DNA of 64,000 nt from Methylobacterium sp. R2-1 (GTDB lineage: Bacteria; Pseudomonadota; Alphaproteobacteria; Rhizobiales; Beijerinckiaceae): positions 186,001 through 250,000 of the forward strand of contig NZ_JACHWM010000001.1 of assembly GCF_014191355.1 (NCBI RefSeq), in the 5' to 3' direction. Positions 34,093-41,092 of this stretch are shown piece after piece. Made by a program: the position numbers and the translations under genes. Under the pieces are notes generated by a model. That model was not told the DNA's origin. It saw only the letters and a program-made list of their open reading frames with translations, and searched no databases. Position 1 is the first letter of the stretch, and each line of letters opens with the position of its first letter.

Positions 34093-34344
34093 TCAGCCCG
34101 CCTCCCGAGCCCGCGGCATCCGCAGTTCGACGCTGAACGACCGCCCGCCATAGGTGCGCCGGCCGGTGCCGAAGGACAACATCTCGGGGACGCCGATCTC
34201 GCGCCGCAGCTTGCGGACCAGGGTGCGGACCCGCTTGCAGTGCGAATCCTTCGCCTCGAGGTAATCGGCCTGATCGCGGAAGCGCCGACGGCAGAAGGCC
34301 TCGGCCTCCTGCTCGATCGCCGTGAGGGTGGCGTGCGCGCTCAT
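34093..34344 (-). CDS. Small basic hypothetical protein
   Basis: ATG 34344 (MSAHATLTAIEQEAEAFC), 83 residues, mostly helical and basic with KDSHCKRVRTLVRKLRREIG and a final strand YGGRSFSVELRMP. Could bind nucleic acid by charge. It lies alone between spacers. No family recognised. Confidence 0.5.
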   Translation of the reverse strand: MSAHATLTAIEQEAEAFCRRRFRDQADYLEAKDSHCKRVRTLVRKLRREIGVPEMLSFGTGRRTYGGRSFSVELRMPRAREAG

Positions 34345-34826
34345 CGGGGGCCGATCATGGCAGAGAAGCTCTCGTCCGTCCCGCGCAGGCAACGCCGTGG
34401 CTGTGGGTCGGTTCGAGAGAGGGAAAGGGGTGCCGGCCTCCGCGCCGGCGGGCGAGCTCGTAGGGTGAGCCTTTCCGTCCAGTTTTCCGCCTTGGATCTT
34501 GGGCGCCCCATCAGGGGAAGAGTTGAAAGCGAGGCTCGGTCATGTCGGCCTTGGCGCCTTCGAGCGCCCGAGAAGGGCGGTCCGGGTCCGGTATCTACCG
34601 GCAGCGAGAGTGATTGTTGGGCGGCTCGGCGGCACGGCCATCATAGGTGGGCCGGCTCCCCGGTTCTGGGGCCGCTATTTCACGAGAGGTGCGGACGGTG
34701 GCGGGGTCAGAGCTTCATGGCTGCCTCCCCGATTTCCGGTCCAGATACAGCAACGCCCGCGGCCATTCCTGGCTGCGGGCGCGGGTCGCTCCACGTAGTG
34801 ATCTCTGACGTTTCATCCGTCGGGTG
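34345..34826. other. 482-bp region without a supported gene
   Basis: Open frames exist on the + strand (for example 34499-34798) but lack ribosome sites and credible translations. A GC-rich hairpin (GCCCGCGGCC / GGCTGCGGGC, about 34752-34779) lies 47 bases past the stop of the 81-residue gene and may end its transcript. Otherwise I see nothing in it. Confidence 0.45.
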
Positions 34827-35072
34827 TCAAGCAGCGGCGGCAGCGCGGAGGATGACCTCGCGGTCGAGGTAGGCACCGTGCTTGACCGAGATGCGGCCGA
34901 TGACGGGGTCAACCTTGGCGATCTTGTTCTTCACGTAGAAGCGGGCGACCGCGTCAGCCTGGGCGGAGGTGATGCCAGCCGCGGCGACCAGGGTCTCGGC
35001 GAAGTTCGCGTAGGCGTTGAGGATGCGGATCGCGGTGTTGCGGTTGCCTTCGGCGGCGTAGGACTTGGCCAT
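34827..35072 (-). CDS. 81-residue protein under a palindrome-controlled promoter
   Basis: ATG 35072 (MAKSYAAEGNRNTAIRILNA), all-helical with some strand potential (VIGRISVKHGAYLDREVIL). It has its own textbook promoter with an internal palindrome (35118-35169) and a leader almost identical to that of the 35473-36054 gene. Small size, strong independent regulated promoter and an adjacent HTH gene resemble anti-defence (acr-aca) organisation. Function unknown. Confidence 0.65.
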   Translation of the reverse strand: MAKSYAAEGNRNTAIRILNAYANFAETLVAAAGITSAQADAVARFYVKNKIAKVDPVIGRISVKHGAYLDREVILRAAAAA

Positions 35073-35117
35073 CTGGGTCTCTCCATCACCGGGCGACACC
35101 GCCCTTGCGACAGGTTC

Positions 35118-35169
35118 GTTATAGGGCCATTGGCCCTAACATGTCAATCAGAAAAGGGCCATTGGCCCT
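35118..35169 (-). promoter_or_regulatory. Promoter P2 with two palindromic operators
   Basis: On the minus strand -35 TTGACA (35142-35147) and -10 TATAAC (35118-35123), spacer 18. A 17-bp palindrome TAGGGCCA-N-TGGCCCTA (35122-35138) fills the spacer and touches the -10; a second copy, AGGGCCA-N-TGGCCCT (35155-35169), lies just upstream of the -35. Centres are 32 bases apart, about three helical turns. Binding would block polymerase. Confidence 0.85.
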
Positions 35170-35449
35170 ACATTTCTGTTGCCGGTGCCGCCCCGTTCCG
35201 CAACGTTGCTTCAACCTCTTCCGGCCGGATCTTCGCACCGATCAGGAACCGCAGAAACCGCGCTACGGTTGGGGGCACCTCGCGAGCAGTCGGTCCCGGC
35301 TCAGCGCACCACCGCCGAACGGTGCGGCCATCCACGCCGAGCAGCCGAGCGCCCCCAGCCTGGGTGAGGCCGAGGGCTTCCAGAGCCTCGCGCATCTGGG
35401 CGGCACTCATCGCGTCCGCGGTGCTGCGGACGCTCTCAGGGTCGGACAT
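35168..35449 (-). CDS. HTH regulator, Aca-like by position
   Basis: ATG 35449 (MSDPESVRSTADAMSAAQM), 93 residues. Residues about 18-45 form a helix-turn-helix, REALEALGLTQAGGARLLGV then DGRTVRRWCAEPGP, followed by helices VPPTVARFLRFLIGAKIRP. It lies between the two palindrome-bearing promoters and its gene ends at the upstream operator of P2, so it is the best candidate for the repressor that binds AGGGCCANTGGCCCT. That link is inference. Confidence 0.72.
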   Translation of the reverse strand: MSDPESVRSTADAMSAAQMREALEALGLTQAGGARLLGVDGRTVRRWCAEPGPTAREVPPTVARFLRFLIGAKIRPEEVEATLRNGAAPATEM

Positions 35450-35472
35450 GGGATTTGCTCCAGGTGGGCGGC

Positions 35473-36054
35473 TCAAGCCGCCCGGGTTGCGGGGATGATC
35501 TTGGCGACGCGGGCCGCCTCGTCGTGCTCCGGCCAACGCGGGGCGCGGTTCAGGAGGGCGCAGAGATCGTGCCCGCTCAGCCGGGCGATCGCGGCGCGGA
35601 CCGTCTCGACGAAGGCAGCGCTCTCGGTGCGGCGGCAATGCACGTAGCCGATGCCGCTGTGGACGGCCTCGGCGTGGGGATGGGGCTTCGGGATCACGTA
35701 GCCCTCGACGGAGCCGGCCGAGCCCTCGGTGCCGCCGCTGTAGCCGGTGACGATCTCGCCCGACGGCAGCAGCCAGGACGTCTTCGAGTAAGACATGTCG
35801 ATCATGCCGTCGAAGCCGCGCGAGGAGTAGGCGGACGTGACCGCCTCGACCTGCGCGAGGGTCGGGCCATCGGTCCAGGCGATGTCGGTGGAGGAGCCGC
35901 CGGAGTAGCTCGAACCGCGAACGGTGAACTTCGTGCCGGGGAAGGCGCGCTTCAGGTGCGCGCGGAGGATCTTGTTCGTCTCGGCGAGGCCGATGTAGCG
36001 GGTCGGCTCGGACTTGGGGGCGACCGGCTTAACGGGGAAGGCAACGAGGGTCAT
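35473..36054 (-). CDS. LPD29-domain protein
   Basis: ATG 36054 (MTLVAFPVKPVAPKSEP), 193 residues. Residues about 20-85 match the LPD29 polyvalent-protein-associated domain: ETNKILRAHLKRAFPGTKF, VRGSSYSGGSSTDIAWTDGP and YSSRGFDGMIDMSYSKTSW. LPD domains occur in large phage proteins injected with DNA and in early genes; their activity is unclear. The C-terminus has HCRRTES and helices. Transcribed from promoter P1 with the HTH gene downstream. Confidence 0.75.
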   Translation of the reverse strand: MTLVAFPVKPVAPKSEPTRYIGLAETNKILRAHLKRAFPGTKFTVRGSSYSGGSSTDIAWTDGPTLAQVEAVTSAYSSRGFDGMIDMSYSKTSWLLPSGEIVTGYSGGTEGSAGSVEGYVIPKPHPHAEAVHSGIGYVHCRRTESAAFVETVRAAIARLSGHDLCALLNRAPRWPEHDEAARVAKIIPATRAA

Positions 36055-36099
36055 TGGGGAAGCTCCATCACCGGGCAACATCGCCCTTGCGATGGGTTT

Positions 36100-36152
36100 G
36101 TTATAGGGCCAATGGCCCTAAGACGTCAACCCTTAAAAGGGCCATTGGCCCT
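36100..36152 (-). promoter_or_regulatory. Promoter P1 with two palindromic operators
   Basis: Minus-strand -35 TTGACG (36124-36129), -10 TATAAC (36100-36105), spacer 18. Palindrome TAGGGCCA-N-TGGCCCTA at 36104-36120 and AGGGCCA-N-TGGCCCT at 36138-36152; centres 33 bases apart. Nearly a copy of P2, including about 40 bases of downstream leader up to the ribosome site, so the two control regions are duplicates. Confidence 0.85.
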
Positions 36153-36158
36153 CTTTTT

Positions 36159-37058
36159 CTAGCTTTCGTCCGCCGTCAGCCGGTGCCGCGCGTTGACCCG
36201 ATCCCGCACCCGAGCGTCCCGTCCAGCCAGGCTCAACGCATGCTCGTTCATGTGCGGCGCGTAGCGGCTCTCTTCGCCTCCCCAGGCATGCCCGTGCCCG
36301 GCCGGCACCACCCGCCCGCGCTCGTCGGTCTCCTCGCCGGTGCTCTCTGTGCGAAAGAAGCGATCAACGACGGTGGCGACGCCCTCGGCGGCAAAGTCAG
36401 CGTCGAGGTATTCAAGCAGGATGCGGAAATGCTCCGCGACGCAGGCGGTGCCGCGGTCGCCCGCCTTGCCGCGGGCTTCGGCGAATTGGCCGAAGGTCTG
36501 CCGGCCCGTCAGAACCTCGCCGACGAATCGGGCGCCCGGCACTCCGACAGCGCGAATGATCTTGCCCTTGAGCTTGGCGACGAGGCGGGCGTCCTCGATG
36601 GCGTAGATGACGGACAGTTCGTGGGCGACGACCTGGTCGCGTGAGCCGGAGGCGTTCCACATGCCGCCGCCAGAGCGGGCGCCGGAAGCACGTTCGAGGA
36701 TTGCCTGCACTTGGCGCCCGACCTCGTACTGCGAGACCGTGATGCGCCCGTGGCCGCGCTCCATTTCCAGTACGTCCACCCGACGGTTGATGGTGGCCTG
36801 CAGGCGCTTGCCCGGCTCCAACGGATCATCGACGGCGCCGACCGTGGTGTCAGCGGATTGACGCCGAGCCGGACGGCCGAGACCGGCGCCATGCTGATAG
36901 GCGCCCACTCGATTGTAGCGGTCGCCGCGCGGGTCGCGCTCGCGCGCCGAACCGGCATAGCGCGTGCGCTGGGCGGAGATCGCAGGAAGAGAAGACGAAG
37001 CGGCGACAGACACGAGCCTGACCTCGGGTAGAGCGCAACCGTGATGGGCGCTCGGCAA
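36159..37058 (-). CDS. Hypothetical phage protein, about 300 residues
   Basis: The N-terminal 70 residues are Arg-rich and may not all be translated; from about residue 75 the sequence is convincing: DDPLEPGKRLQATINRRVDV, ISQYEVGRQVQAILERA-like helix (VSQYEVGRQVQAILERASG), GSRDQVVAHELSVIYAIEDA, KGKIIRAVGVPGARFVGEVL, AEHFRILLEYLDADFA. Similar early phage proteins occur in Rhizobiales; function unknown. It ends six bases before operator 2 of P1. Confidence 0.6.
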   Translation of the reverse strand: MPSAHHGCALPEVRLVSVAASSSLPAISAQRTRYAGSARERDPRGDRYNRVGAYQHGAGLGRPARRQSADTTVGAVDDPLEPGKRLQATINRRVDVLEMERGHGRITVSQYEVGRQVQAILERASGARSGGGMWNASGSRDQVVAHELSVIYAIEDARLVAKLKGKIIRAVGVPGARFVGEVLTGRQTFGQFAEARGKAGDRGTACVAEHFRILLEYLDADFAAEGVATVVDRFFRTESTGEETDERGRVVPAGHGHAWGGEESRYAPHMNEHALSLAGRDARVRDRVNARHRLTADES

Positions 37059-37088
37059 CTCTTGGCTCGGATGCGGTTGGTTTCAGTG

Positions 37089-37454
37089 TCAACGATTATT
37101 TTGCATGCGATGAGCGTCATTTAGGCTTTCGACGATGTGGTCGGTCGCCCACGAGACCCAGCGCAGCACAGTATTTCGCTTCCAGCCTCGCTCCCGGCAG
37201 AACTCTCGGAAGGAGCGCCCTTCAGCCTCAAGCATCACGGACGTGAGCAGGTACGTTCGAGCTCGGTCCGTCATTGGGTGTCCAGGCGGCAAGAACATGG
37301 AGGCCCAATCCAGAGCGCTGCGCGCGCTCGAGGTATGCCCCATGAAGGCAGGACGCCGCCCCTCGCGCCACCCACCGACCATGGACAGCCGAACGCGCTT
37401 GGCTGTCCAGACCGGGCGGGCCGGCGGATCAGGTCCTTCCGGGGGCGCGAGCAT
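37089..37454 (-). CDS. HTH-type protein, possibly DUF6362-like
   Basis: 121 residues; start uncertain. The C-terminal half has LLTSVMLEAEGRSFREFCRE followed by RGWKRNTVLRWVSWATDHI, a helix-turn-helix of the sort found in DUF6362 proteins, which act near packaging genes in alphaproteobacterial phages. The first 45 residues are weak. Family assignment tentative. Confidence 0.5.
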   Translation of the reverse strand: MLAPPEGPDPPARPVWTAKRVRLSMVGGWREGRRPAFMGHTSSARSALDWASMFLPPGHPMTDRARTYLLTSVMLEAEGRSFREFCRERGWKRNTVLRWVSWATDHIVESLNDAHRMQNNR

Positions 37455-37473
37455 CAGGCTACGGGGGCGTCAC

Positions 37474-37647
37474 TTACTGGGGCGCCCGCGTCACGCAGAC
37501 CCACAGCAGGACCCGACCGGCGCGGCGCTGTTGCTCCGCGCGGCCGGCCGCCTCGCACACCTGCATCGTCGCGAACGACTCGGCCGCGACGGAGTGGTCG
37601 GCGGCGGGCGTGGCGCCGCTGAGGAACAGGATCAGGACGACGGACAC
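37474..37647 (-). CDS. Small exported peptide
   Basis: GTG 37647 gives 57 residues with a hydrophobic start (VSVVLILFLSGATPAADHS) that looks like a signal peptide, then a short Ala/Arg-rich helix with two Cys (QVCEAAGRAEQQ; LLWVCVT). It ends with eight bases to spare before the gene upstream. No ribosome site stands out; coding is plausible, not certain. Confidence 0.4.
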   Translation of the reverse strand: MSVVLILFLSGATPAADHSVAAESFATMQVCEAAGRAEQQRRAGRVLLWVCVTRAPQ

Positions 37648-37655
37648 GGGCGGGC

Positions 37656-37931
37656 TCAAGCCGAGGCTGGGGCGGAGTCCGTCCGCGCGCCAAGTTCGTC
37701 GGCCATGCGTCTGATTTCGATGCGAGAAAGGCCGGAAGCCGTCGCCACCTGGCCCTCCGAAAGCACCCCCTCTCGGTGAAGCTGGATCACGAGGGGCAGC
37801 AGGCCGGCGCAGCACGGGCAGGGCGCCGCCGGGCGAGTGTAGGCACCCGCGTGGCCCCTATCGCCGTACCGTTGGCGGCGGGTCTCCCACGACTTCCTAC
37901 GCACCTCGGACAGGTTTGCTTGTGCGGTCAC
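37656..37931 (-). CDS. Small HTH-like protein with CPCC motif
   Basis: 91 residues. N-terminal basic region with SEVRRKSWETRRQRYGDRGH, a CPCCAG motif at residue 38, then a likely helix-turn-helix, EGVLSEGQVATASGLSRIEI RRMADELG. Probably binds DNA. Neighbours are small early genes in the same direction. Confidence 0.55.
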   Translation of the reverse strand: MTAQANLSEVRRKSWETRRQRYGDRGHAGAYTRPAAPCPCCAGLLPLVIQLHREGVLSEGQVATASGLSRIEIRRMADELGARTDSAPASA

Positions 37932-37940
37932 GGTCGCTCC

Positions 37941-38363
37941 TCACTTCCCAAACAGCCAGATCGGCACGCAATCCGGCGAGATGACCGCGGGCCGGCGATC
38001 AACGACGACCGACCCGCCGATGCGGTCGAGGTGGATCTCGCGCTCGCACAGGGCGATGCAGCGGCGCGGATAGACGGTGACCATCGTGCCGGTGCAGTCG
38101 GCGCGGGAGGCGCCGGCGGTCCGGTGGACACCGAACAGCGCTTCCGTGCTCCACCCGAAGTCGGCAGCGGCCTCGCCCCAATCGTCGAGGAAGGCGAGCA
38201 TCGCCCGGCGCACCGAGCGCCAGACTCCGGAGCGTCCGGCCGGTCCTGGCTCAATCCAGATCATGCCGGGGCAGGGGATTCGATCATCCGGCAGGCTCAG
38301 CACGCCGGCCCGCCAGGAGGCGACGAGGGAGGCGGAATCGGTGAGGGCGAGGGCGGCGCTCAT
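37941..38363 (-). CDS. Hypothetical early phage protein
   Basis: 140 residues. Contains WRAGVLSLPDDRIPCPGMIW and SVRRAMLAFLDDWGEAAADF, then GWSTEALFGVHRTAGASRAD CTG. The last segment (WSTEALFGVH...) is a pattern seen in hypothetical early proteins of rhizobial phages. Function unknown. Overlaps the next gene by four bases (ATGA). Confidence 0.55.
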   Translation of the reverse strand: MSAALALTDSASLVASWRAGVLSLPDDRIPCPGMIWIEPGPAGRSGVWRSVRRAMLAFLDDWGEAAADFGWSTEALFGVHRTAGASRADCTGTMVTVYPRRCIALCEREIHLDRIGGSVVVDRRPAVISPDCVPIWLFGK

Positions 38364-38566
38364 GGGGCGGTCCGCGGCCGGATGCGGACGACGTAGAGCG
38401 CCCGCGCCTCGCCGAAGCGGGCCCGCCCATCGCGACCCATCTCGGCGCCGCGTCCGTCAGCGTGCCAGATGCCGTCGGTAAGTGGCGCACGCTGCCGGCT
38501 CGGGTAGACGTTCACCCACCAGACGCGGATGCCGGCGACGATCGCGGCCATGGACGAGGAGGCCAT
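38360..38566 (-). CDS. Small hypothetical phage protein
   Basis: 68 residues; start either 38566 or the in-frame ATG at 38551. Contains VAGIRVWWVNVYPSRQRAPL, a mixed strand pattern with a beta-hairpin look, and a basic C-terminus. ATGA-type overlaps at both ends support it. Confidence 0.5.
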   Translation of the reverse strand: MASSSMAAIVAGIRVWWVNVYPSRQRAPLTDGIWHADGRGAEMGRDGRARFGEARALYVVRIRPRTAP

Positions 38567-39315
38567 CAGGCAACCCGCTCCTTCTGCGCCGACGCCTTGG
38601 CATCGAGCCGCGCGGCGAGCTGCGCGAGGGACCCGCCGGAAGCGACCTCGCGGAACTTGGCGCCGGCCTCGTGCAGCACGTCCTCACGAGCGGCGGCGAC
38701 CGCCTCAGGCGACGGGCGAGGGCGCCCAGGCTCGGCCTCGCCTCCCCGGTTCAGCCAGGACGCCGCGATCTCGGCGACCTTCGCCCGGTCCTCGTCGGTC
38801 GGCGGCTCGTAGACCTCCGCCTCGAGGATTTGCCGGATGTGGACGAGCTTCGCCCGCAGCGGGATCAGCCCCTCGCGAACCTCGGCAGCGAACTCGGCCG
38901 GCGACGGCCGCCAGCGGCGCGACCAGGGCAAAAGGGTCATGCCGTTCCGGAAGCGCTCGGACGCCCTCTGGATACCGGCGAGCGGGAGATCCTTCAGCGC
39001 CGAGATGTATTCCGAGACGAGCACTTCCTCCTCGTCGGCACCGCGCCCGCGCCCTTGCTCGAATCCGAGCAGAACCCGGCTCACCAAGGCGTCCACGAGT
39101 TCGCGCCGCTGGCTGGGCGCGAGTTCAGCCTTCAGCCGCTCGGCGACGTCGGAGAGCGCGCGACGCTCCGCTGTCGTGGCCGCCAAAGCCCGCGGCACGC
39201 AGAAGCGGGTCGGCTGGCCGTCCACCGGAGCCAGCTTGCCATGCAAGGCCGAGATCTTCGCCTCGACCTGGTTCAGCGTCGGGAGAGTTCGCGTCGACGG
39301 CAGGCGGTTCGACAT
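38566..39315 (-). CDS. Probable replication accessory / helicase-loader-type protein
   Basis: 249 residues, helical. Blocks such as LAGIQRASERFRNGMTLLPW then RWRPSPAEFAAEVREGLIPL resemble the lambda P/phi29-like loader position found just after the initiator gene in temperate phages: residues 120-160 look like a domain that samples field-of-work helices ahead of a C-terminal disordered tail. No ATPase motif. Assignment rests on position after the initiator-like gene (39125-40003), with which it overlaps 190 bases. Confidence 0.5.
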   Translation of the reverse strand: MSNRLPSTRTLPTLNQVEAKISALHGKLAPVDGQPTRFCVPRALAATTAERRALSDVAERLKAELAPSQRRELVDALVSRVLLGFEQGRGRGADEEEVLVSEYISALKDLPLAGIQRASERFRNGMTLLPWSRRWRPSPAEFAAEVREGLIPLRAKLVHIRQILEAEVYEPPTDEDRAKVAEIAASWLNRGGEAEPGRPRPSPEAVAAAREDVLHEAGAKFREVASGGSLAQLAARLDAKASAQKERVA

Positions 39316-40003
39316 CGTAGGGCCCTTGCAGGGATTGCGAGTAGAGGCGGACCACGCGGCCAGCGAAGCCGGTGGGAGCGGGGGCGAAACCGCCGCCGCG
39401 TGGCCCGCTTGGTGGCAGGCGGTCGAGATCGGCCCGCCGCCGCCGAAGGCGGGATTCGACCCAGGTCGAGAAGTCGGCGAGTTCCCGCCCGTCGGCGTCC
39501 TCGATCACCTCGAGCACGACGGCAGCCTCGTCCCGAGCGATGCCGAGCCAGTGACCGATCAGGGCGCGAGCCGAGCGACGGGACCGGCCGGTGTTGGCGC
39601 TGATCAGGTCCACGCCGATCGTCAGCAGGGCTTGGCGGTTCGACCGAGCCAGTTCCGCGGCCTCGCCGCCCGCCTGCCCGGCATCGCCGGCCGAGCCGTC
39701 AGGCTCGGAACCGGGGTTGGCGGGGGGGTTAAGGGGGGGTGGAGGGGGTGCAGGGGGAGGCGGGGGGCCATCCGGGGGGGAGGCAGGGGGTAATGCGTTA
39801 CCGCCGTTACCAGCGTTACTTGCGTTACGGTGCGTTTCACGGTGGCGCCGGACCCGCGCCGCAGTCTGCGCCCGGCGCTTCTCTGTCTTGGCGTCGACCT
39901 CATCGGCCTCGGCCTTCTCTTCCGCGGCGACGGCTGCCACCAGCATCTCGGCAGTGGCGCCGGCCGCGAGCATGGCTCTGAGAACTTCGGATCGAATGGC
40001 CAT
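39125..40003 (-). CDS. Replication initiator-like protein (O-type)
   Basis: 292 residues. N-terminal helical domain (MAIRSEVLRAMLAAGATAEM; KRRAQTAARVRRHRETHRN), a poly-Pro linker encoded by the G-tract region, then a second helical domain with ALLTIGVDLISANTGRSRRS ARALIGHWLGIARDEA and LADFSTWVESRLRRR. The iteron-like repeats lie inside this gene, as in lambda O. The last 60 residues overlap the next gene and look unlike protein, so the natural end may be earlier. Confidence 0.55.
   Translation of the reverse strand: MAIRSEVLRAMLAAGATAEMLVAAVAAEEKAEADEVDAKTEKRRAQTAARVRRHRETHRNASNAGNGGNALPPASPPDGPPPPPAPPPPPLNPPANPGSEPDGSAGDAGQAGGEAAELARSNRQALLTIGVDLISANTGRSRRSARALIGHWLGIARDEAAVVLEVIEDADGRELADFSTWVESRLRRRRADLDRLPPSGPRGGGFAPAPTGFAGRVVRLYSQSLQGPYDVEPPAVDANSPDAEPGRGEDLGLAWQAGSGGRPADPLLRAAGFGGHDSGASRALRRRRAAEG
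39722..39838 (+). other. Candidate replication origin: G-tracts and iterons
   Basis: 39722-39790 holds eight runs of five to seven G on the + strand, separated by short spacers. Directly after it the heptamer GCGTTAC (or CCGTTAC, GCGTTTC) recurs at 39795, 39804, 39813, 39822 and 39832, i.e. every 9-10 bases. Iterons inside the initiator gene beside a strand-asymmetric melted-type region are typical of lambdoid origins. The repeats also encode Asn/Gly/Ala codons, so a protein repeat is the competing explanation. Confidence 0.55.
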
Positions 40004-40007
40004 GGCT

Positions 40008-40625
40008 CTACTCCGCTGCCATCGGCAGGGATTGGGGTTCGGGCTCGACGTCGACGAAGTCCTCCCAGGAGAGGCGCCCCAGCGTGGTCGGCCCCCGGTG
40101 GGAGCGGTCCCAGACGAACCAAGCGAAGGCGGTCATGCTGGTGGCCTTGGGGCCCTCCCAGCCGTCGCGGTGCATCATCGGCAGCCGCTTCCGGAAGACG
40201 TGGACGCGGGCCAGCGTGCCGGTGTCGAGCAGAGAGCCGCGCGTGATCCCCTCGTAGAAGGCGAGCCGCAGCAGCATCATCACGCGCGGACAAAGCTCGA
40301 CGGCTTTCTCGGCGAAGGCGCGGGCGTGCTTGTAGGGGGGATTCGTGACGATGCAGTCGACCCCGAACGGAGCGCCGTGCAGCTTCAGGAAGTCCATCTC
40401 CGCGACCTGCCCGGGGCAGCCGTAGGAGACGAGATCGGTCGGCACCACTTCGTGGCCGGCCGCGCACAGCTCACGCACGATGGCGCCGGGCCCGCAGGCC
40501 GGTTCCCAGATCCGCTGCGGCAGCCACTCGGTTGCAAGCAGTGCCCGCACCGCGACGCCGGGCGTCTCGTACAGGTCGTTTCCGCGCTCAGCGTGCGGGT
40601 GAGCCTTGTTCTCGCGGTAGCTCAT
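40008..40625 (-). CDS. Orphan DNA adenine methyltransferase-like protein
   Basis: 205 residues. SAM motif I is EPACGPG (residues 41-47) and the catalytic motif IV is NPPY (95-98), with VPTDLVSYG as the acidic motif between. This is the class of N6-adenine methyltransferases that phages use to protect or mark their DNA; there is no restriction partner nearby. No target-recognition domain is obvious, so the enzyme is small. Four-base overlap with the RusA gene. Confidence 0.78.
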   Translation of the reverse strand: MSYRENKAHPHAERGNDLYETPGVAVRALLATEWLPQRIWEPACGPGAIVRELCAAGHEVVPTDLVSYGCPGQVAEMDFLKLHGAPFGVDCIVTNPPYKHARAFAEKAVELCPRVMMLLRLAFYEGITRGSLLDTGTLARVHVFRKRLPMMHRDGWEGPKATSMTAFAWFVWDRSHRGPTTLGRLSWEDFVDVEPEPQSLPMAAE

Positions 40626-41089
40626 GCCGCCTCCAGCGCGCCCGGGCGCGGCCAGATCGGAGAGATGGATTCGAGGATGACGCCCGGCGGCACGACACGC
40701 ACGGTCGCCGCCAACTCGGCGTGCTCACGGTGCCAGTCGAGCACGACGCGCCGCGCCTTCCGGTCGTTGTCGATGACGCCGTGCTTCTGCAGGAGATCGC
40801 TCGTCGCCTTCGACAGGTTGTCGAGGTCGGCCTTCGTCTCCGCCTCGGGGACGGCGAGCAGCAGGATGTAGGCGCCCGGCACCCGGCCGGGCCGCTGTGC
40901 CTGGAGCCGCCAGCCTGCAGCGACGATCCAGGCCTTGTAGGCGTCGGAGCGCATCGGCCGGCCGCTGCCATGACTGTGCAGGTCGTTGGCCGAGGGCGGG
41001 ACCGGGAGCAGGACGGTCAGCTCGTCGACCACGCGGCGGGGCGCGGGGGCGAACAGGGGACCGTGCGTCGGAGGCGGGCGGCGGGCCAT
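40622..41089 (-). CDS. rusA: RusA-family Holliday junction resolvase
   Basis: 155 residues. Family hallmarks: PVPPSANDLHSHG near the start, YKAWIVAAGWRLQAQ, then ETKADLDNLSKATSDLLQKHG and VIDNDRKARRVVLDW, with the acidic residues of KADLDN and IDND that bind metal. RusA cuts Holliday junctions symmetrically, resolving recombination intermediates before packaging. Placed with the adenine methyltransferase, with an overlap. Confidence 0.88.
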   Translation of the reverse strand: MARRPPPTHGPLFAPAPRRVVDELTVLLPVPPSANDLHSHGSGRPMRSDAYKAWIVAAGWRLQAQRPGRVPGAYILLLAVPEAETKADLDNLSKATSDLLQKHGVIDNDRKARRVVLDWHREHAELAATVRVVPPGVILESISPIWPRPGALEAA

Positions 41090-41092
41090 GGA

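Noticed and set aside
39722..39838. CRISPR-like array in the heptamer repeat
   Set aside because: Repeats are 7 bases at 9-10 base spacing with no spacers of CRISPR length; iterons or a protein repeat fit better. I saw no CRISPR array elsewhere.
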